The notes: generated by a model not told the origin, from the letters alone. Shown: positions 1 through 9,471, numbered from the stretch's first letter. The stretch is 64,000 nt of DNA from Candidatus Promineofilum glycogenicum (GCA_016707605.1 JADJHJ010000001.1:62001-126000), one strand, 5' to 3'. A program made the numbers and translations.

Positions 1-3000
1 CCGCGCTGCTCGGCCTTGCGCCGCTTGACGGCCCGCGTCAGCAGCCGGGTGTACATGTCGAAGCCGACGGCCGAGATGTGGCCGCTCTGCGAGCCGCCCA
101 GGAAGTCGCCCGCGCCGCGAATCTCCATGTCGCGTACGGCGATAGTGTAGCCGGAGCCGAGTTGGGTGTGCTCGGCGATGGTCTCCAGCCGTGCCTGGGC
201 GTCGGGCGTCAGGCCGCGCCAGGGGGCGTGGAAGAAGTAGGCGTAGGCGCGGCGGGTGCTGCGGCCGACGCGCCCGCGCAACTGGTAGAGCTGCGACAGG
301 CCGAACTGCTCGGCCCGGTCGACGATGAGCGTGTTGGCGTTGGGGAAGTCGAGGCCGCTCTCGATGATCGTCGTGCTGAGCAGGATGTCCACCCGCGCCT
401 CGGCGAACTCGACCATGATCTTCTCCAACTGCCGCTCGCTCATCTGGCCGTGGGCGACGACGACCCGCGCCTCCGGCACCAGCTTCTCCAGCCGCTTGCG
501 GACGATGAGGATGCTCTGGACGCGATTGTGGACGAAGAACACCTGGCCGCCGCGGTCCAGTTCGCGCAGGATGGCCGTGCGAATGCGCGCGTCGTCGGAC
601 TCGCCGACGTAGGTCTCCACCGGCAGGCGCTCGGCCGGGGCGGTGTCGATGATGCTGATGTCGCGCACGCCGGTCAGGGCCATGTGCAGCGTGCGCGGGA
701 TGGGCGTGGCCGTCAGCGTCAGCACGTCGACCTCGGTGCGCCACTGCTTCAGCCGCTCCTTGTCAGCCACGCCGAAGCGCTGCTCCTCATCGATGATGAC
801 CAGCCCCAGGTCTTTGAACGAGATGTCATCGGACAGCAGGCGGTGCGTGCCAATGATGATGTCCACACCCCCGGCGCGCAACTGCTGGACGATGTTTCGC
901 TGCTGGGTGGCCGTGCGGAAGCGCGACAGCATCTCCACCGTCACCGGAAAGGGGCGCAGCCGCTCGCGGAAAGTGGTGAAGTGCTGCTGGGCCAGGATGG
1001 TCGTCGGCACCAGCATGGCCACCTGCTTGCCGTCCATGACCGCCTTGAACGCCGCGCGCAAGGCGACCTCGGTCTTGCCATAGCCCACGTCGCCGCAGAT
1101 GAGGCGATCCATCGGGTTGGCCCGCTCCATGTCGTCCTTGACTTCGCTGATGACGCGCAACTGGTCTTCCGTCTCGCGGTAGGGGAAGGCGGCCTCCAGC
1201 TCGGCTTGCCAATCGCTGTCGGGCGGGAAGGCGTGGCCGGGGATGGTCTCGCGGGCGGCGTAAAGCTCCAGCAGTTCCTCGGCCAGCTCGTCGGCGGCGC
1301 GCTGGGCGGCGGCTTTGGCCTGCGTCCAGTTGCGCTCGCCCAGCCGGTTGAGCGACGGGTCGGCGTCGTCGGGGCCGATCCACTTGCCCAACCGGTCGGC
1401 GTGGTGGACGGGCACGTAGAGCGTGTCGCCGTTGGCGTACTGCACCAGCAGGTACTCGCGCTCCATGCCGCCCAGATTGCGCACCACCAGCCCCTCGAAC
1501 TTGCCGATGCCGTAATCCAGATGGACGACGTAGTCCCCCTGCTTGATGTCGGCGAAGTACGTCTCCGGCGCGGCCGGGCGGGCGGTGCGCTGGCGGCGCG
1601 GCGCGGGGCGGCTCCAGCCGAAGATCTCGGCGTCGGTCAGCAGGTGAAGAAGGACGCGGTTGTCCTCGCGCCGCACCAGGCTGAACCCCTCGGCCAGACT
1701 GCCGTGGACGAAGGTCAGGCTGCCGTCGGGCGGCACGTCGGGCAGGTCGCTCAGCGGCACGGTTCCCTGCCGCCCCGTGCCGGCGTCGATGGCCGTCACG
1801 ACCGGATCGACGGTGTCGCCGGACGGGAGTCCGGGCGCGCCGGCCTGGGTCAGCGGCTCCAGGGTGCGGATGAGCCGGCCGCCCTCGCCGCCCCATAGCT
1901 CGGCCAGCCGCGGAGCCTGGCGGCTGAAGACGACGACGCGCTCCCCTTCGCGCTGCGACTGCTTGAGCTGGTTGAGCAGCGGCCGAACCTGCCCGCCATA
2001 GCGTGGGCCGGGGTCGAAGGCGTCGCCCAGTTCGATGTAGCGCGGCTCGCCCTCCCCTTGCCCCTGCCACAGAGAGGAGGCTCGTGTCCCCTCTTCCCCT
2101 AGGAGAGGGTTAGGGAGAGGGCCGCTTGTCCCCTCGCCCCCAGGGAGAGGGTTAGGGAGAGGGTCAGACCCATCGCCTAACACCAACGGCCGCCACCAGC
2201 CCAACTCCGAGCCGATCTCCTCCCAAGTGTAGAGCGGGCTGGGGTAGCCGGGCGGCAAGTCGCCCTGTTCCTCGGCCACCTGGCGGGCGTGGTTGGCCAG
2301 CTCTTCGGCCGTGGCGCGGAACTCCTCACCGTCGTCGACAATGACCAGCGCCGCCGGTGGCAGGTAGTCGAGCAGCGTCGCCGGGCGCGAGTAGATGAGG
2401 GGCAGGTAGTACTCCAGGTTGGCGAAGGGACGGCCGGCGCGCAACTCCTTCAGGTCGTCGCGCCACGACGGCAGGCTGGCCTCGGTCGGCAGTGGCTCGT
2501 CGGCCCACACCTCGGCGAAGTCGCGGGCCGCGCCGGGCAGCGCCTCGCGCGCCGGGGTGATGACGACGCTCTGCGGCCCGCTCTGCCCGTCGGCCGGCGC
2601 GGTGGAGCGCTGGGTCGTCGGGTCAAAGGCGCGCATCGTGTCCACCTCATCGCCGAACAGTTCGACGCGCACCGGATGGGCGGCGGCGATGGGGAAGATG
2701 TCGAGGATGCCGCCGCGGCGGCTGAACTGGCCGGCGGCCTCGACGACACTGACCGGCTCATAGCCGATCTCCTGCCAGCCGGCCAGGCTCTTCTCCAGGT
2801 CGAGCGTCTGGCCGACGCGCAGGACGCGCGTGCCGGCGATGAAGCGCCGCTTGGGCAGCGTCTTTTGCAGGAAGGCGCGGGCCGAGGCGACGATGAGCGG
2901 CGGCATGTCGGCCGCGGGCACGAGCGGGTGCTGCCCGGCGATGAGGTCGGCCAGCGCCGCCAGCCGCCCGGCGCGGGTGCGGTCGCTCCACGGGCCGCGG

Positions 3001-3296
3001 TCATAGGGCAACGGCGTCGGCTCCGGCAGGCGGTGGAGGCGGCTGCCGGCGGGCAGCCACGTCTCCAGGGCTTGATGCCACAGCGTGGCCGTGTCCACTC
3101 GCCCGGTCAGCAGCAGGATAGGCGCGCGCGCCGGGACGGCCAGCCGCCGGTAGAGTTGGGCCACGACCGGGGCGCGCGCGCCGCGCGGCAGGTCGAGCGG
3201 CAACAGCGGGCCGCCTTCGTCGCTGCCCAGCGCGGCCGTCAGTTGCCCGAAGGCGGGAATCTGGTCGAACAGGTCGAGCAGTCCGGAGACGTTCAT
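1..3296 (-). CDS. mfd: Transcription-repair coupling factor Mfd (3' end outside window)
   Basis: Superfamily 2 ATPase that displaces stalled RNA polymerase from DNA lesions and recruits UvrA. The frame opens at ATG 3296 and stays open to the window edge, about 1,098 codons, so only the C-terminal tail of a usual ~1,150-residue Mfd is missing. Seen in order: UvrB-like N-terminal region; RNA polymerase-interaction (CarD-like) motif KQGDYVVHLDYGIGKFEG near residue 585; Walker A GDVGYGKTEVA near 735-745; DEEQ box near 834; helicase motif LRGRVGRS near 1010. It lies just downstream of pth, the classic pth-mfd order. Odd: residues ~378-402 come from two direct copies of a 36-bp repeat (2086-2163) reading PLPNPLPGGEG and PLPNPLLGEEG in the linker ahead of the RNA polymerase-interaction domain, where length variation is probably tolerated. 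Confidence 0.95.
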   Translation of the reverse strand, partial: MNVSGLLDLFDQIPAFGQLTAALGSDEGGPLLPLDLPRGARAPVVAQLYRRLAVPARAPILLLTGRVDTATLWHQALETWLPAGSRLHRLPEPTPLPYDRGPWSDRTRAGRLAALADLIAGQHPLVPAADMPPLIVASARAFLQKTLPKRRFIAGTRVLRVGQTLDLEKSLAGWQEIGYEPVSVVEAAGQFSRRGGILDIFPIAAAHPVRVELFGDEVDTMRAFDPTTQRSTAPADGQSGPQSVVITPAREALPGAARDFAEVWADEPLPTEASLPSWRDDLKELRAGRPFANLEYYLPLIYSRPATLLDYLPPAALVIVDDGEEFRATAEELANHARQVAEEQGDLPPGYPSPLYTWEEIGSELGWWRPLVLGDGSDPLPNPLPGGEGTSGPLPNPLLGEEGTRASSLWQGQGEGEPRYIELGDAFDPGPRYGGQVRPLLNQLKQSQREGERVVVFSRQAPRLAELWGGEGGRLIRTLEPLTQAGAPGLPSGDTVDPVVTAIDAGTGRQGTVPLSDLPDVPPDGSLTFVHGSLAEGFSLVRREDNRVLLHLLTDAEIFGWSRPAPRRQRTARPAAPETYFADIKQGDYVVHLDYGIGKFEGLVVRNLGGMEREYLLVQYANGDTLYVPVHHADRLGKWIGPDDADPSLNRLGERNWTQAKAAAQRAADELAEELLELYAARETIPGHAFPPDSDWQAELEAAFPYRETEDQLRVISEVKDDMERANPMDRLICGDVGYGKTEVALRAAFKAVMDGKQVAMLVPTTILAQQHFTTFRERLRPFPVTVEMLSRFRTATQQRNIVQQLRAGGVDIIIGTHRLLSDDISFKDLGLVIIDEEQRFGVADKERLKQWRTEVDVLTLTATPIPRTLHMALTGVRDISIIDTAPAERLPVETYVGESDDARIRTAILRELDRGGQVFFVHNRVQSILIVRKRLEKLVPEARVVVAHGQMSERQLEKIMVEFAEARVDILLSTTIIESGLDFPNANTLIVDRAEQFGLSQLYQLRGRVGRSTRRAYAYFFHAPWRGLTPDAQARLETIAEHTQLGSGYTIAVRDMEIRGAGDFLGGSQSGHISAVGFDMYTRLLTRAVKRRKAEQR
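2086..2163. repeat. Two in-frame copies of a short palindromic-type repeat inside mfd
   Basis: Direct copies at 2086-2121 and 2128-2163 share the core ggagagggttagggagaggg. The frame is preserved, adding about 25 residues (PLPNPLP-type) to Mfd. Related sequence occurs in the opposite sense inside the synthase gene at 21101-21136 and 25998-26030. Confidence 0.8.
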
Positions 3297-3319
3297 CCCT
3301 TTCTCTCTGGAAACCGACT

Positions 3320-3353
3320 AGAAACCGAGTTTCTTCTGAGAAACTCGGTTTCT
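3320..3353. terminator. Perfect 15-bp hairpin between pth and mfd
   Basis: Arms agaaaccgagtttct (3320-3334) and agaaactcggtttct (3339-3353) with a 4-nt loop. The right arm overlaps the pth stop codon (3352-3354). It could attenuate or process the pth-mfd transcript. No long U-tract follows, so a full terminator is uncertain. Confidence 0.55.
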
Positions 3354-3963
3354 AAGCCGTGGCCGAGCCTTCCACCGGCCCGTTGAAACGTGTCATCGTC
3401 AGGTTGATGCCGTGGCGGACAAAGGATTCGATGGCCTCGCCGGCCGTCGTCAGCATTTCGCTCACCAGCGGCAACTCATCGCGGCCGAAGTCCTGTAGCA
3501 CGAAGGCCGCGGCGTCCATGCGCCCCGGCGGGCGGCCGATGCCCAGCCGCAGCCGGGGGAACTCATTACCCAAATGCTGAATGAGGGAGCGCATCCCGTT
3601 GTGGCCGCCCGCGCCGCCCTTTTCGCGCAGCCGGATGACGCCGAACGGGATGTCGAGTTCGTCGTAGACGACCAGGATAGCCGCCGGCGGAATGCGATAG
3701 TAACCGGCCAGCGCGCCGACGGCCTCACCGCTCAGGTTCATGAACGTCTGCGGCTTGGCCAGAATCACCGGCCGGTCGGCCAGCCGGCCGCTGCCGATGA
3801 TGGCCTTGCTCTGCACGCGGCGCAATTCGATGCCGGCGCGCAGGGCCAGCTTATCGACGGCCATGAAGCCGACGTTGTGGCGGTTGAAGGCGTGGGCGCG
3901 GCCGGGATTGCCCAGGCCGACGATCAGGGTGCGCTCTTCGCCGCTGCGGGCGTTGGCGTCCAC
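3352..3963 (-). CDS. pth: Peptidyl-tRNA hydrolase
   Basis: Releases tRNA from peptidyl-tRNA that drops off the ribosome. The 203 residues match the usual family length. Conserved elements are the N-terminal LIVGLGNPG, catalytic His29 in NRHNVGF, Asn75 in TFMNLSG, Asp101 in YDELD, and GGAGGHNG with Asn122. The start is GTG at 3963, whose first base is shared with the TAG stop of the upstream solute-binding gene (1-nt overlap), implying translational coupling. mfd follows 55 nt downstream, separated by a hairpin. No missing residues were seen. Confidence 0.96.
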   Translation of the reverse strand: MDANARSGEERTLIVGLGNPGRAHAFNRHNVGFMAVDKLALRAGIELRRVQSKAIIGSGRLADRPVILAKPQTFMNLSGEAVGALAGYYRIPPAAILVVYDELDIPFGVIRLREKGGAGGHNGMRSLIQHLGNEFPRLRLGIGRPPGRMDAAAFVLQDFGRDELPLVSEMLTTAGEAIESFVRHGINLTMTRFNGPVEGSATA

Positions 3964-5917
3964 TAGGGCGCGCCTCCCGGCGTCATGTCCAGTTCAAAGG
4001 CGTTCCACAGTTCCGATGGCTGCGTCGGGTCGAGGCGGAAGTTGAGCACGTCGGGCGTTGTCGCCGCCAACCGCAGCCGGCTGAAGAGGGGCACGGCCGG
4101 TAGCTCGGTGGCGAAGAGGCGCATGGCCTCCTGGTGGGCCTCGACGTAGCCGTCCTGACCGGGCAGCAGCGACAGGGCGCGGCCACAGGCGGCGTCGTAG
4201 GCCTCGTTCGACCAGCCGGCGACGTTAACGCCGTCCCAGCCGTTGAAGCCCTGATCGAGCGGGCCGGGGATGTTGGCCGTCAGATAGAGGCCGCAGTCGG
4301 GCTGAATGCGGCTGAGCCAGGCGAATTGGGCCAGGTCGAACTTGCGGCCGAAGACCGCGCCGCTCGGCCCCGGCGCGAACCACGTCCCGGCGTCGAGCGT
4401 GTAGGGGTTGACCTGGATGCCGCAGGCGGCCAGGTTGTCGCGCACGCGGGCGTTGAGTTCCTCGCGCAGCGGGTCGCCGGCCACCGTGCCCAGGGTGATG
4501 GAGAAGACGCGGGTCGCGCCGATAGACTCGCGGACGCCGTCGCCGTTATTGTCCAGCAGGCCGGTTTCGTCCAGCAGAGCGTTGGCCGCCGCCGGGTCGT
4601 AGGGCCACTGTGGCAAGTCGGCGGGCAGCAAGGTGTGGTCGGGCGGCACGAAGGTGTCCATGACCGTTGACCGCCCAGCGGTGAATTCGTCAACCAAAGC
4701 TTGCCGGTCGATGCACTGAGTGACGGCCTGGCGCACGCGTGTGTCGGCGAACCAGGGGGTGTGCGTCGCTTCGAAGGTGGCGCTGGGGTCAATGCCGAAG
4801 ATGATCTGCTCGATGACCCCGGCCGAAGCGACGTACTCGACCAGTTCCCCCTCGGCGACGGCCGCGTCCACCGCCGTCAGCGCGTCGAAGGCCAGCACGT
4901 CGCTGGTCAGCACGTGGCAACCTTCGTAGCCGTCGGGCAGGCCGCGCGGCCGCTGCTCCAGGAAGCGGAAAGTCAGCGAGGTCAGGTGGGGCAGCCCTTC
5001 GGCGGCGCGGTAGTAGGCCGGATTGGGCACGAGGCGGATGCTCTCGCCCGCCGTCCAGCTCTCGACGACGAATGCGCCATAGCTGAGCGGGGCGCGGGCG
5101 GCCTCGTCCAGCGCCGGCAGTTCGGCCGGGGCGAAGTCGCCCAACTGGTGGCGCGGCAGGGGGGGCCAGACGTGGGTCATGAAGGCCGGGTCGAGGTAGC
5201 CGGGCAGGCCCGTCCAGCGCACGCTGCGCTCGCCGGTGGCCTCGTAAGCGGCGGTGTAGCGCGCCTGGGTGTCGTGGCGCGGTGTGGTGCGGTCGCGGGC
5301 CACTTCGAAGCTGAAGACGGAGTCATCGGCCGTCACCGGCGTGCCGTCGGACCAGATGAGGGGGTGGAAGGTGTAGTCCACCACCAGTTGCGACATGGCG
5401 ATAGGCTGACCGTCGTAGATGACCGTCTGCCCGGCGGCATCAACGACAGTCGTGCCCTGGCCCAGCGGGGCCAGTTCGCCGGCGGCGGTGATGACCAGGT
5501 CGCCCTCGGCCACTTCGACCGTTTGCACCAGCGCGTCGCCGTCGGCCAGGCTGGGCAGCTTCTCCAGCGCCAACGCTTGATATTCGTAGCCCAGCGAAGT
5601 GACGGGTGACTCATACAGCGCATGGCGGACGGCCGTGGCGGCGATGGAGTCGTCACCGTAGAGGTAGAGGTCGGCCGGCTCCGCGCCGACGCAGACGACG
5701 AGGTCTTTGGGCGGGCGGGGCGTGGCGGTGGGGGGTAGGGTCGGCGCGGGAGTGCCGGTCGGGGCGGGGTGGCCTCGGCCACCGTCTCCGCGGGCGGGGC
5801 GTGGCACCGGGCGGGCGTGCCCGCGGTGGCCGGGGTCGCGCCGGAAGGGTTGTCGTTGTCCTGTTGGCAGCCGGCCAGAAGGCCGGCCAGCAGGAGTAAG
5901 ATGAGCAGCTTACGCAT
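3963..5917 (-). CDS. Peptide/nickel-type ABC transporter solute-binding lipoprotein (frame break near 5' end)
   Basis: Family 5 extracellular solute-binding protein (DppA/OppA type), expected to deliver oligopeptides or similar ligands to an ABC permease; no permease genes are adjacent. The N-terminus MRKLLILLLLAGLLAGCQ is a lipoprotein signal with lipobox LAGC, followed by a Pro/Thr-rich linker. The mature region carries family features such as FHPLIWSDGTPVTADDSVFS and VRQAVTQCIDRQALVDEF. The signal peptide and mature domain are in different frames: joining EATPP to PTGTPAPT needs one extra base in a C/G run near 5758-5770. Corrected length is 651 residues. ATG 5917 is chosen for the signal peptide; a TTG at 5923 is possible. 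This is more likely a sequence error than a true pseudogene because the rest is intact. Confidence 0.85.
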
Positions 5918-5923
5918 CAGCAA

Positions 5924-6142
5924 AGTGGTTCCTTTTCAGTGGATCTAGGTTTGCCGGCGATGAATCGTTGCCGTGAGATACTCAATAGGTTAGTCTAGCA
6001 CAAGTTCCGTCGCTGAAGGCGACCGATGATGATTTGCTAAGAGTCATCAATCTCCGGCCGCCTGGCCAGGGACACAGGATATACTTCATTTATCCTCATC
6101 TTATCAACCCGCTGCCCGGCGTTACGCGCCGTCGCAGTCGTT
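5924..6142. other. Divergent intergenic region between solute-binding protein and triple-DsbA gene
   Basis: 219 nt between divergently transcribed genes, so promoters for both should lie here. A TATACT at 6080-6085 is a candidate -10 box for the plus-strand gene; no convincing -35 box or operator was seen. Confidence 0.3.
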
Positions 6143-8125
6143 ATGGACGACACCGATGATCCAACCGAAAACCCGCTTCTTGTCTTACTCATTTTGTCGC
6201 TGCTGCTGGCCGGGCTGACGGCCTGCGCCGGGCCGAGCGCCACAGATTCCGGCGCGCCCCAGCCTATCCCCTATCTGGGCGGGACGACGGCGGCCGGCAC
6301 GGCGACGGAAGTCACGGCCACCGCCCCCGCCGCCACCGAGAGCGCCGCCACCGAAACCGACGCCAACGGCATCCCCGTCGGCTTCACCGCCGAGGGCCGC
6401 CCCTACCGCGGCCGGCTCGACGCGCCGGTGACGATGGAAGCGTTCTCCGACTTCCAGTGCCCCTACTGCGGCCAGTTCAGCGAGGAGACGCTATCCGAAC
6501 TACTGGCCGGTCAGGTGGCCGCCGGCGAGGTCGTCTTCGTCTTCTATGACTTCCCGCTGAGCAGCATCCACCCCCAGGCGACGGCGGCGGCCAACGCCGC
6601 CCGCTGCGCCGGGGAAGAGGGCGCGGTGGCCTACTGGGCCATGCACGACCGGCTCTTCGCCGACATCGACGCCTGGGCCAACGACGGCGCGACCGGCGTC
6701 TTCCGCGCCTACGCCGCCGAGATGGGGCTGGACGAGATGGCCTTCGGCGCGTGCCTCGATGAGGAGCGTTACGCCGCGGAGATCGCTGCCGATCAGGAGC
6801 TGGGTTTGAGCCGCGGCGTGGACAGCACGCCCAGCTTCTTCGTCAACGGCCAGCTCATCGCCGGGGCCTACCCGCTGGAGACGTTCAACCAGGCGTTCGC
6901 CGCGGTGCAGGCCGGCGAGACAGTCGCCGCCGCCGAGCCGGCCGCGCCGCAGGCCCCGGCCGTGGCCCCCACGCCGGCGACCATTGTCATGGACAACGTC
7001 GCCGCCACGTTGGGTGACGACACGGCCGGCGTGACCATCGTCGAGTACACCGACTATCAGTGCCCCTACTGCTCTCGCCACAACGCCGAGACCTTCCCCC
7101 GGCTGCTGACGGAGATGATCGAGACGGGGCGGGTGCGCTACGTCATCAAGGACTTCCCGCTGGACAGCATCCACCCCGAGGCGCGGGCCGCGTCCGTGGC
7201 CGCCCGTTGCGCCGGGGAGCAGGATGCCTACTGGGGGATGCACGACGCCCTCTTCGTCCGCCAGGCGGAGTGGAGCGGCCAGCCGGCGACGCTCAGCGAC
7301 ATCTTCGCCGACATGGCCGCCGGCCTGAACCTCGACGGCGACGCCTTCGCCGCCTGTCTGGCCGACGGCCGCTTCGACGCCGCCATTCAGGCCAATCAGG
7401 ACGAGGGCTTCGCCCTGGGCGTCAACGGCACGCCGGCCTTCTTCATCGACGGCTTCCCCATCAGCGGCGCGCAGCCGTTTGACCTGTTCGACTACGCCGT
7501 GGGGTTGGCCGAGGCGGGCACGCTGGCCGATGCCTACGTCCAGTCGGCCGAGGCCGCGGCCACGCCCGTGCCGTCGGGGCCAGTGGAGATCGATACCAGC
7601 GCCGCCTTCAGCATCGGCGCGGCCGACGCGCCGGTGGTGATGGTCGAGTTCACCGACTTCCAGTGCCCCTATTGCAGCCGCCACTTTGTCGAGACTTTCC
7701 CCCAGATTAGGGCCGACTACATCGACACGGGCCAGGTGCGCTACGTGTTCATGGACTTCCCGCTGACGAGCATCCACCCCGAAGCGCCGCTGGCGGCCGA
7801 GGCGGCTCGTTGCGCCGGCGACCAGGACGCTTTCCTGGAGATGCACCACGCACTGTTCGACCGGCAGGGGGAGTGGAGCGGGCGGGCCGACGCCGACCAG
7901 GTCTTTGCCGGCTTTGCCGGCGAGCTGGGGCTGGATGAGGCCGGCTTTAGCGAATGTCTGGCGAGCGGACAGTACACCGCTGCCGTCCAGGCCGACCTGG
8001 ATCAGGGCATTGGCCTGGGCATCAACGGCACGCCGGCCTTCTTCCTAAACGGCAACTTCATCTCCGGCGCGCAGCCTTATAGCGTTTTCCAGCAAGCCAT
8101 CGAGAGCCTGCTGGCTGAGTCGTAG
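6143..8125 (+). CDS. Lipoprotein with three tandem DsbA/thioredoxin-like domains
   Basis: 660 residues: a hydrophobic signal segment ending in LTAC (Cys28 lipobox), a Pro/Thr/Ala linker, then three copies of a DsbA-type thioredoxin domain (Thioredoxin_4 family) spaced exactly 201 residues apart. Redox motifs CPYC start at Cys106, Cys307 and Cys508. Each domain has its cis-Pro loop (STPSFFVNG, GTPAFFIDG, GTPAFFLNG) and the DFPL-SIHP segment typical of this family. Expected role: thiol-disulfide exchange in extracytoplasmic proteins, membrane anchored; whether oxidase or isomerase cannot be told. Odd: the n-region is acidic (MDDTDDPTEN), whereas another frame from ATG 6156 gives MIQPKTRF, so a small frame error near 6180 is possible. 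The stop codon is the first triplet of a 23-bp palindrome. Confidence 0.9.
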   Translation: MDDTDDPTENPLLVLLILSLLLAGLTACAGPSATDSGAPQPIPYLGGTTAAGTATEVTATAPAATESAATETDANGIPVGFTAEGRPYRGRLDAPVTMEAFSDFQCPYCGQFSEETLSELLAGQVAAGEVVFVFYDFPLSSIHPQATAAANAARCAGEEGAVAYWAMHDRLFADIDAWANDGATGVFRAYAAEMGLDEMAFGACLDEERYAAEIAADQELGLSRGVDSTPSFFVNGQLIAGAYPLETFNQAFAAVQAGETVAAAEPAAPQAPAVAPTPATIVMDNVAATLGDDTAGVTIVEYTDYQCPYCSRHNAETFPRLLTEMIETGRVRYVIKDFPLDSIHPEARAASVAARCAGEQDAYWGMHDALFVRQAEWSGQPATLSDIFADMAAGLNLDGDAFAACLADGRFDAAIQANQDEGFALGVNGTPAFFIDGFPISGAQPFDLFDYAVGLAEAGTLADAYVQSAEAAATPVPSGPVEIDTSAAFSIGAADAPVVMVEFTDFQCPYCSRHFVETFPQIRADYIDTGQVRYVFMDFPLTSIHPEAPLAAEAARCAGDQDAFLEMHHALFDRQGEWSGRADADQVFAGFAGELGLDEAGFSECLASGQYTAAVQADLDQGIGLGINGTPAFFLNGNFISGAQPYSVFQQAIESLLAES

Positions 8126-8183
8126 CGCGGGATGGTATCCCGCGTCTCAGGCCGTGCGGGACGCGGGATACCATCCCGCGCTA
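8123..8183. repeat. REP-like palindrome, 23-bp perfect arms
   Basis: Arms at 8123-8145 and 8161-8183 are perfect reverse complements around a 15-nt loop; the core is gcgggatggtatcccgc. The TAG stop of the triple-DsbA gene is the first three bases. It probably acts as a terminator or mRNA 3'-end stabiliser. The shorter palindromes with gcgggttgccaacccgc at 18440 and 51172 look like the same class. Confidence 0.7.
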
Positions 8184-8366
8184 CAAGGGAGCGCAAGGAC
8201 GCGATTCAGGAGAATCGCGTTACAGTTGGGCATCGGCCGCGAATTGGCTATAGTTGACGCACTGGAACAGTAGCGGTGGCCGGGCGTGATGGACTAACGT
8301 TGCGCTTTGGTCGGCCGCCCACGGGAAGCCGGACGAGTTGAGCAGCGACAACGACGGGAGAGGACC

Positions 8367-9290
8367 ATGAGCCGAGACGGAGTGAAGTTAATCGGTTTCA
8401 TTATCGGGCGCGAGCACGAGATGCCCGATGAGGTGATGCGCATCATCAACGAACAGGCGGGGATGCGCGCCGAGTTGGTGAAACTGGGCGGCACATTCCT
8501 GGATGACGTGGTCGAGTACGACGTGATCATCGACCGCATGTCGCACGAGATCCCCTACTATCGCACCTACGTCAAGTTCGCCGCCGTCAACGGCTGCTAC
8601 ATCATCAACGACCCGTTTGTCTGGGCCAACGACACCAAGTTCCTGGCCGCCGCCGTGCTGCGCAAGCTGGACGTGAAGACGCCGCGCACGATGGTGTTGC
8701 CCAACAAGGACATCGCCGCCGACACCGTGCCCGACAGCTTCCGCAATCTAGTCTACCCAATGAACTGGCAGGCGATCATCGACTATATCGGCAGCCCGGC
8801 CATTTTCAAGGACGTGCGCAGCGGCGGCCGTCGCTTCGCCCATCGCGTCAACAACGTGGACGAACTCATCCATCGTTACGACGAGAGCGGCACGCGGACG
8901 ATGATTCTGCAGCAGGTCATCGAGTCCGACCACCACTACCACTGCCTGGTCATCGGTGGTGAGCAGACGCTGTTGCTGCCCTACGCGTTTGACGAGGCCC
9001 GCTACGTGGCCTCGGATCGCACCCTCTCCGATAGTCTCGTGCAGCGCATGACCGACATGGCCTGCCAGCTCAGTCGCGTCTACGGCTACGACATCAACAT
9101 GTCGGAGTTCGTGCTTGACGGCGACGAGATCTATCTCATTAACGCCACTAACCCGTCGCCGCTGATCGCCCATGACCTGATGACGCAGGAGCAGTTCGAT
9201 TGGGCCTGCGCCGAAATCGCCGCCCTGGCCGTGCGCCGCGCCAACGAGGCCAAGCCGATGGAGTTGCCGGTTCACCTGACCGGCCTCTAG
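8367..9290 (+). CDS. ATP-grasp protein, RimK/glutathione-synthetase-like
   Basis: 307 residues from ATG 8367, which has a purine-rich Shine-Dalgarno (gggagagg) just upstream. The N-terminal third has a pre-ATP-grasp look (VKLIGFIIGREHEMPDEV, DVIIDRMSHEIPYY), followed by ATP-grasp segments: a lysine-bearing strand GSPAIFKDVRSGG, a linker strand MILQQVIE, and a metal-ligand region MSEFVLDGDEIYLINATNP in which Glu and Asn would bind Mg-ATP. Enzymes of this fold ligate a carboxylate to an amine or thiol. The substrate is not evident and the neighbours are unrelated, so I assign only the fold. No membrane segment or signal peptide. Confidence 0.75.
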   Translation: MSRDGVKLIGFIIGREHEMPDEVMRIINEQAGMRAELVKLGGTFLDDVVEYDVIIDRMSHEIPYYRTYVKFAAVNGCYIINDPFVWANDTKFLAAAVLRKLDVKTPRTMVLPNKDIAADTVPDSFRNLVYPMNWQAIIDYIGSPAIFKDVRSGGRRFAHRVNNVDELIHRYDESGTRTMILQQVIESDHHYHCLVIGGEQTLLLPYAFDEARYVASDRTLSDSLVQRMTDMACQLSRVYGYDINMSEFVLDGDEIYLINATNPSPLIAHDLMTQEQFDWACAEIAALAVRRANEAKPMELPVHLTGL

Positions 9291-9471
9291 ATGCACCGGC
9301 TGGCCTGGTTCGCCCTCTATCAATGTGTCTTGCCCTGGCCTCCTGGTTAGGGACAGGGTCTTTTCATAGTCCTTCAGTGACCATTGACCTGTCAGGTCAA
9401 CGCCCTAGGAGTGACAAGGGAAAAGCCCCGTAGTTGGGGATAAATTCACATGCCTCCCCGGCGGCTTCTGC

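Noticed and set aside
78..1898. Long plus-strand frame of about 600 codons
   Set aside because: It is antisense to mfd, has no recognisable motif, and arises from GC-biased third positions of the real gene.
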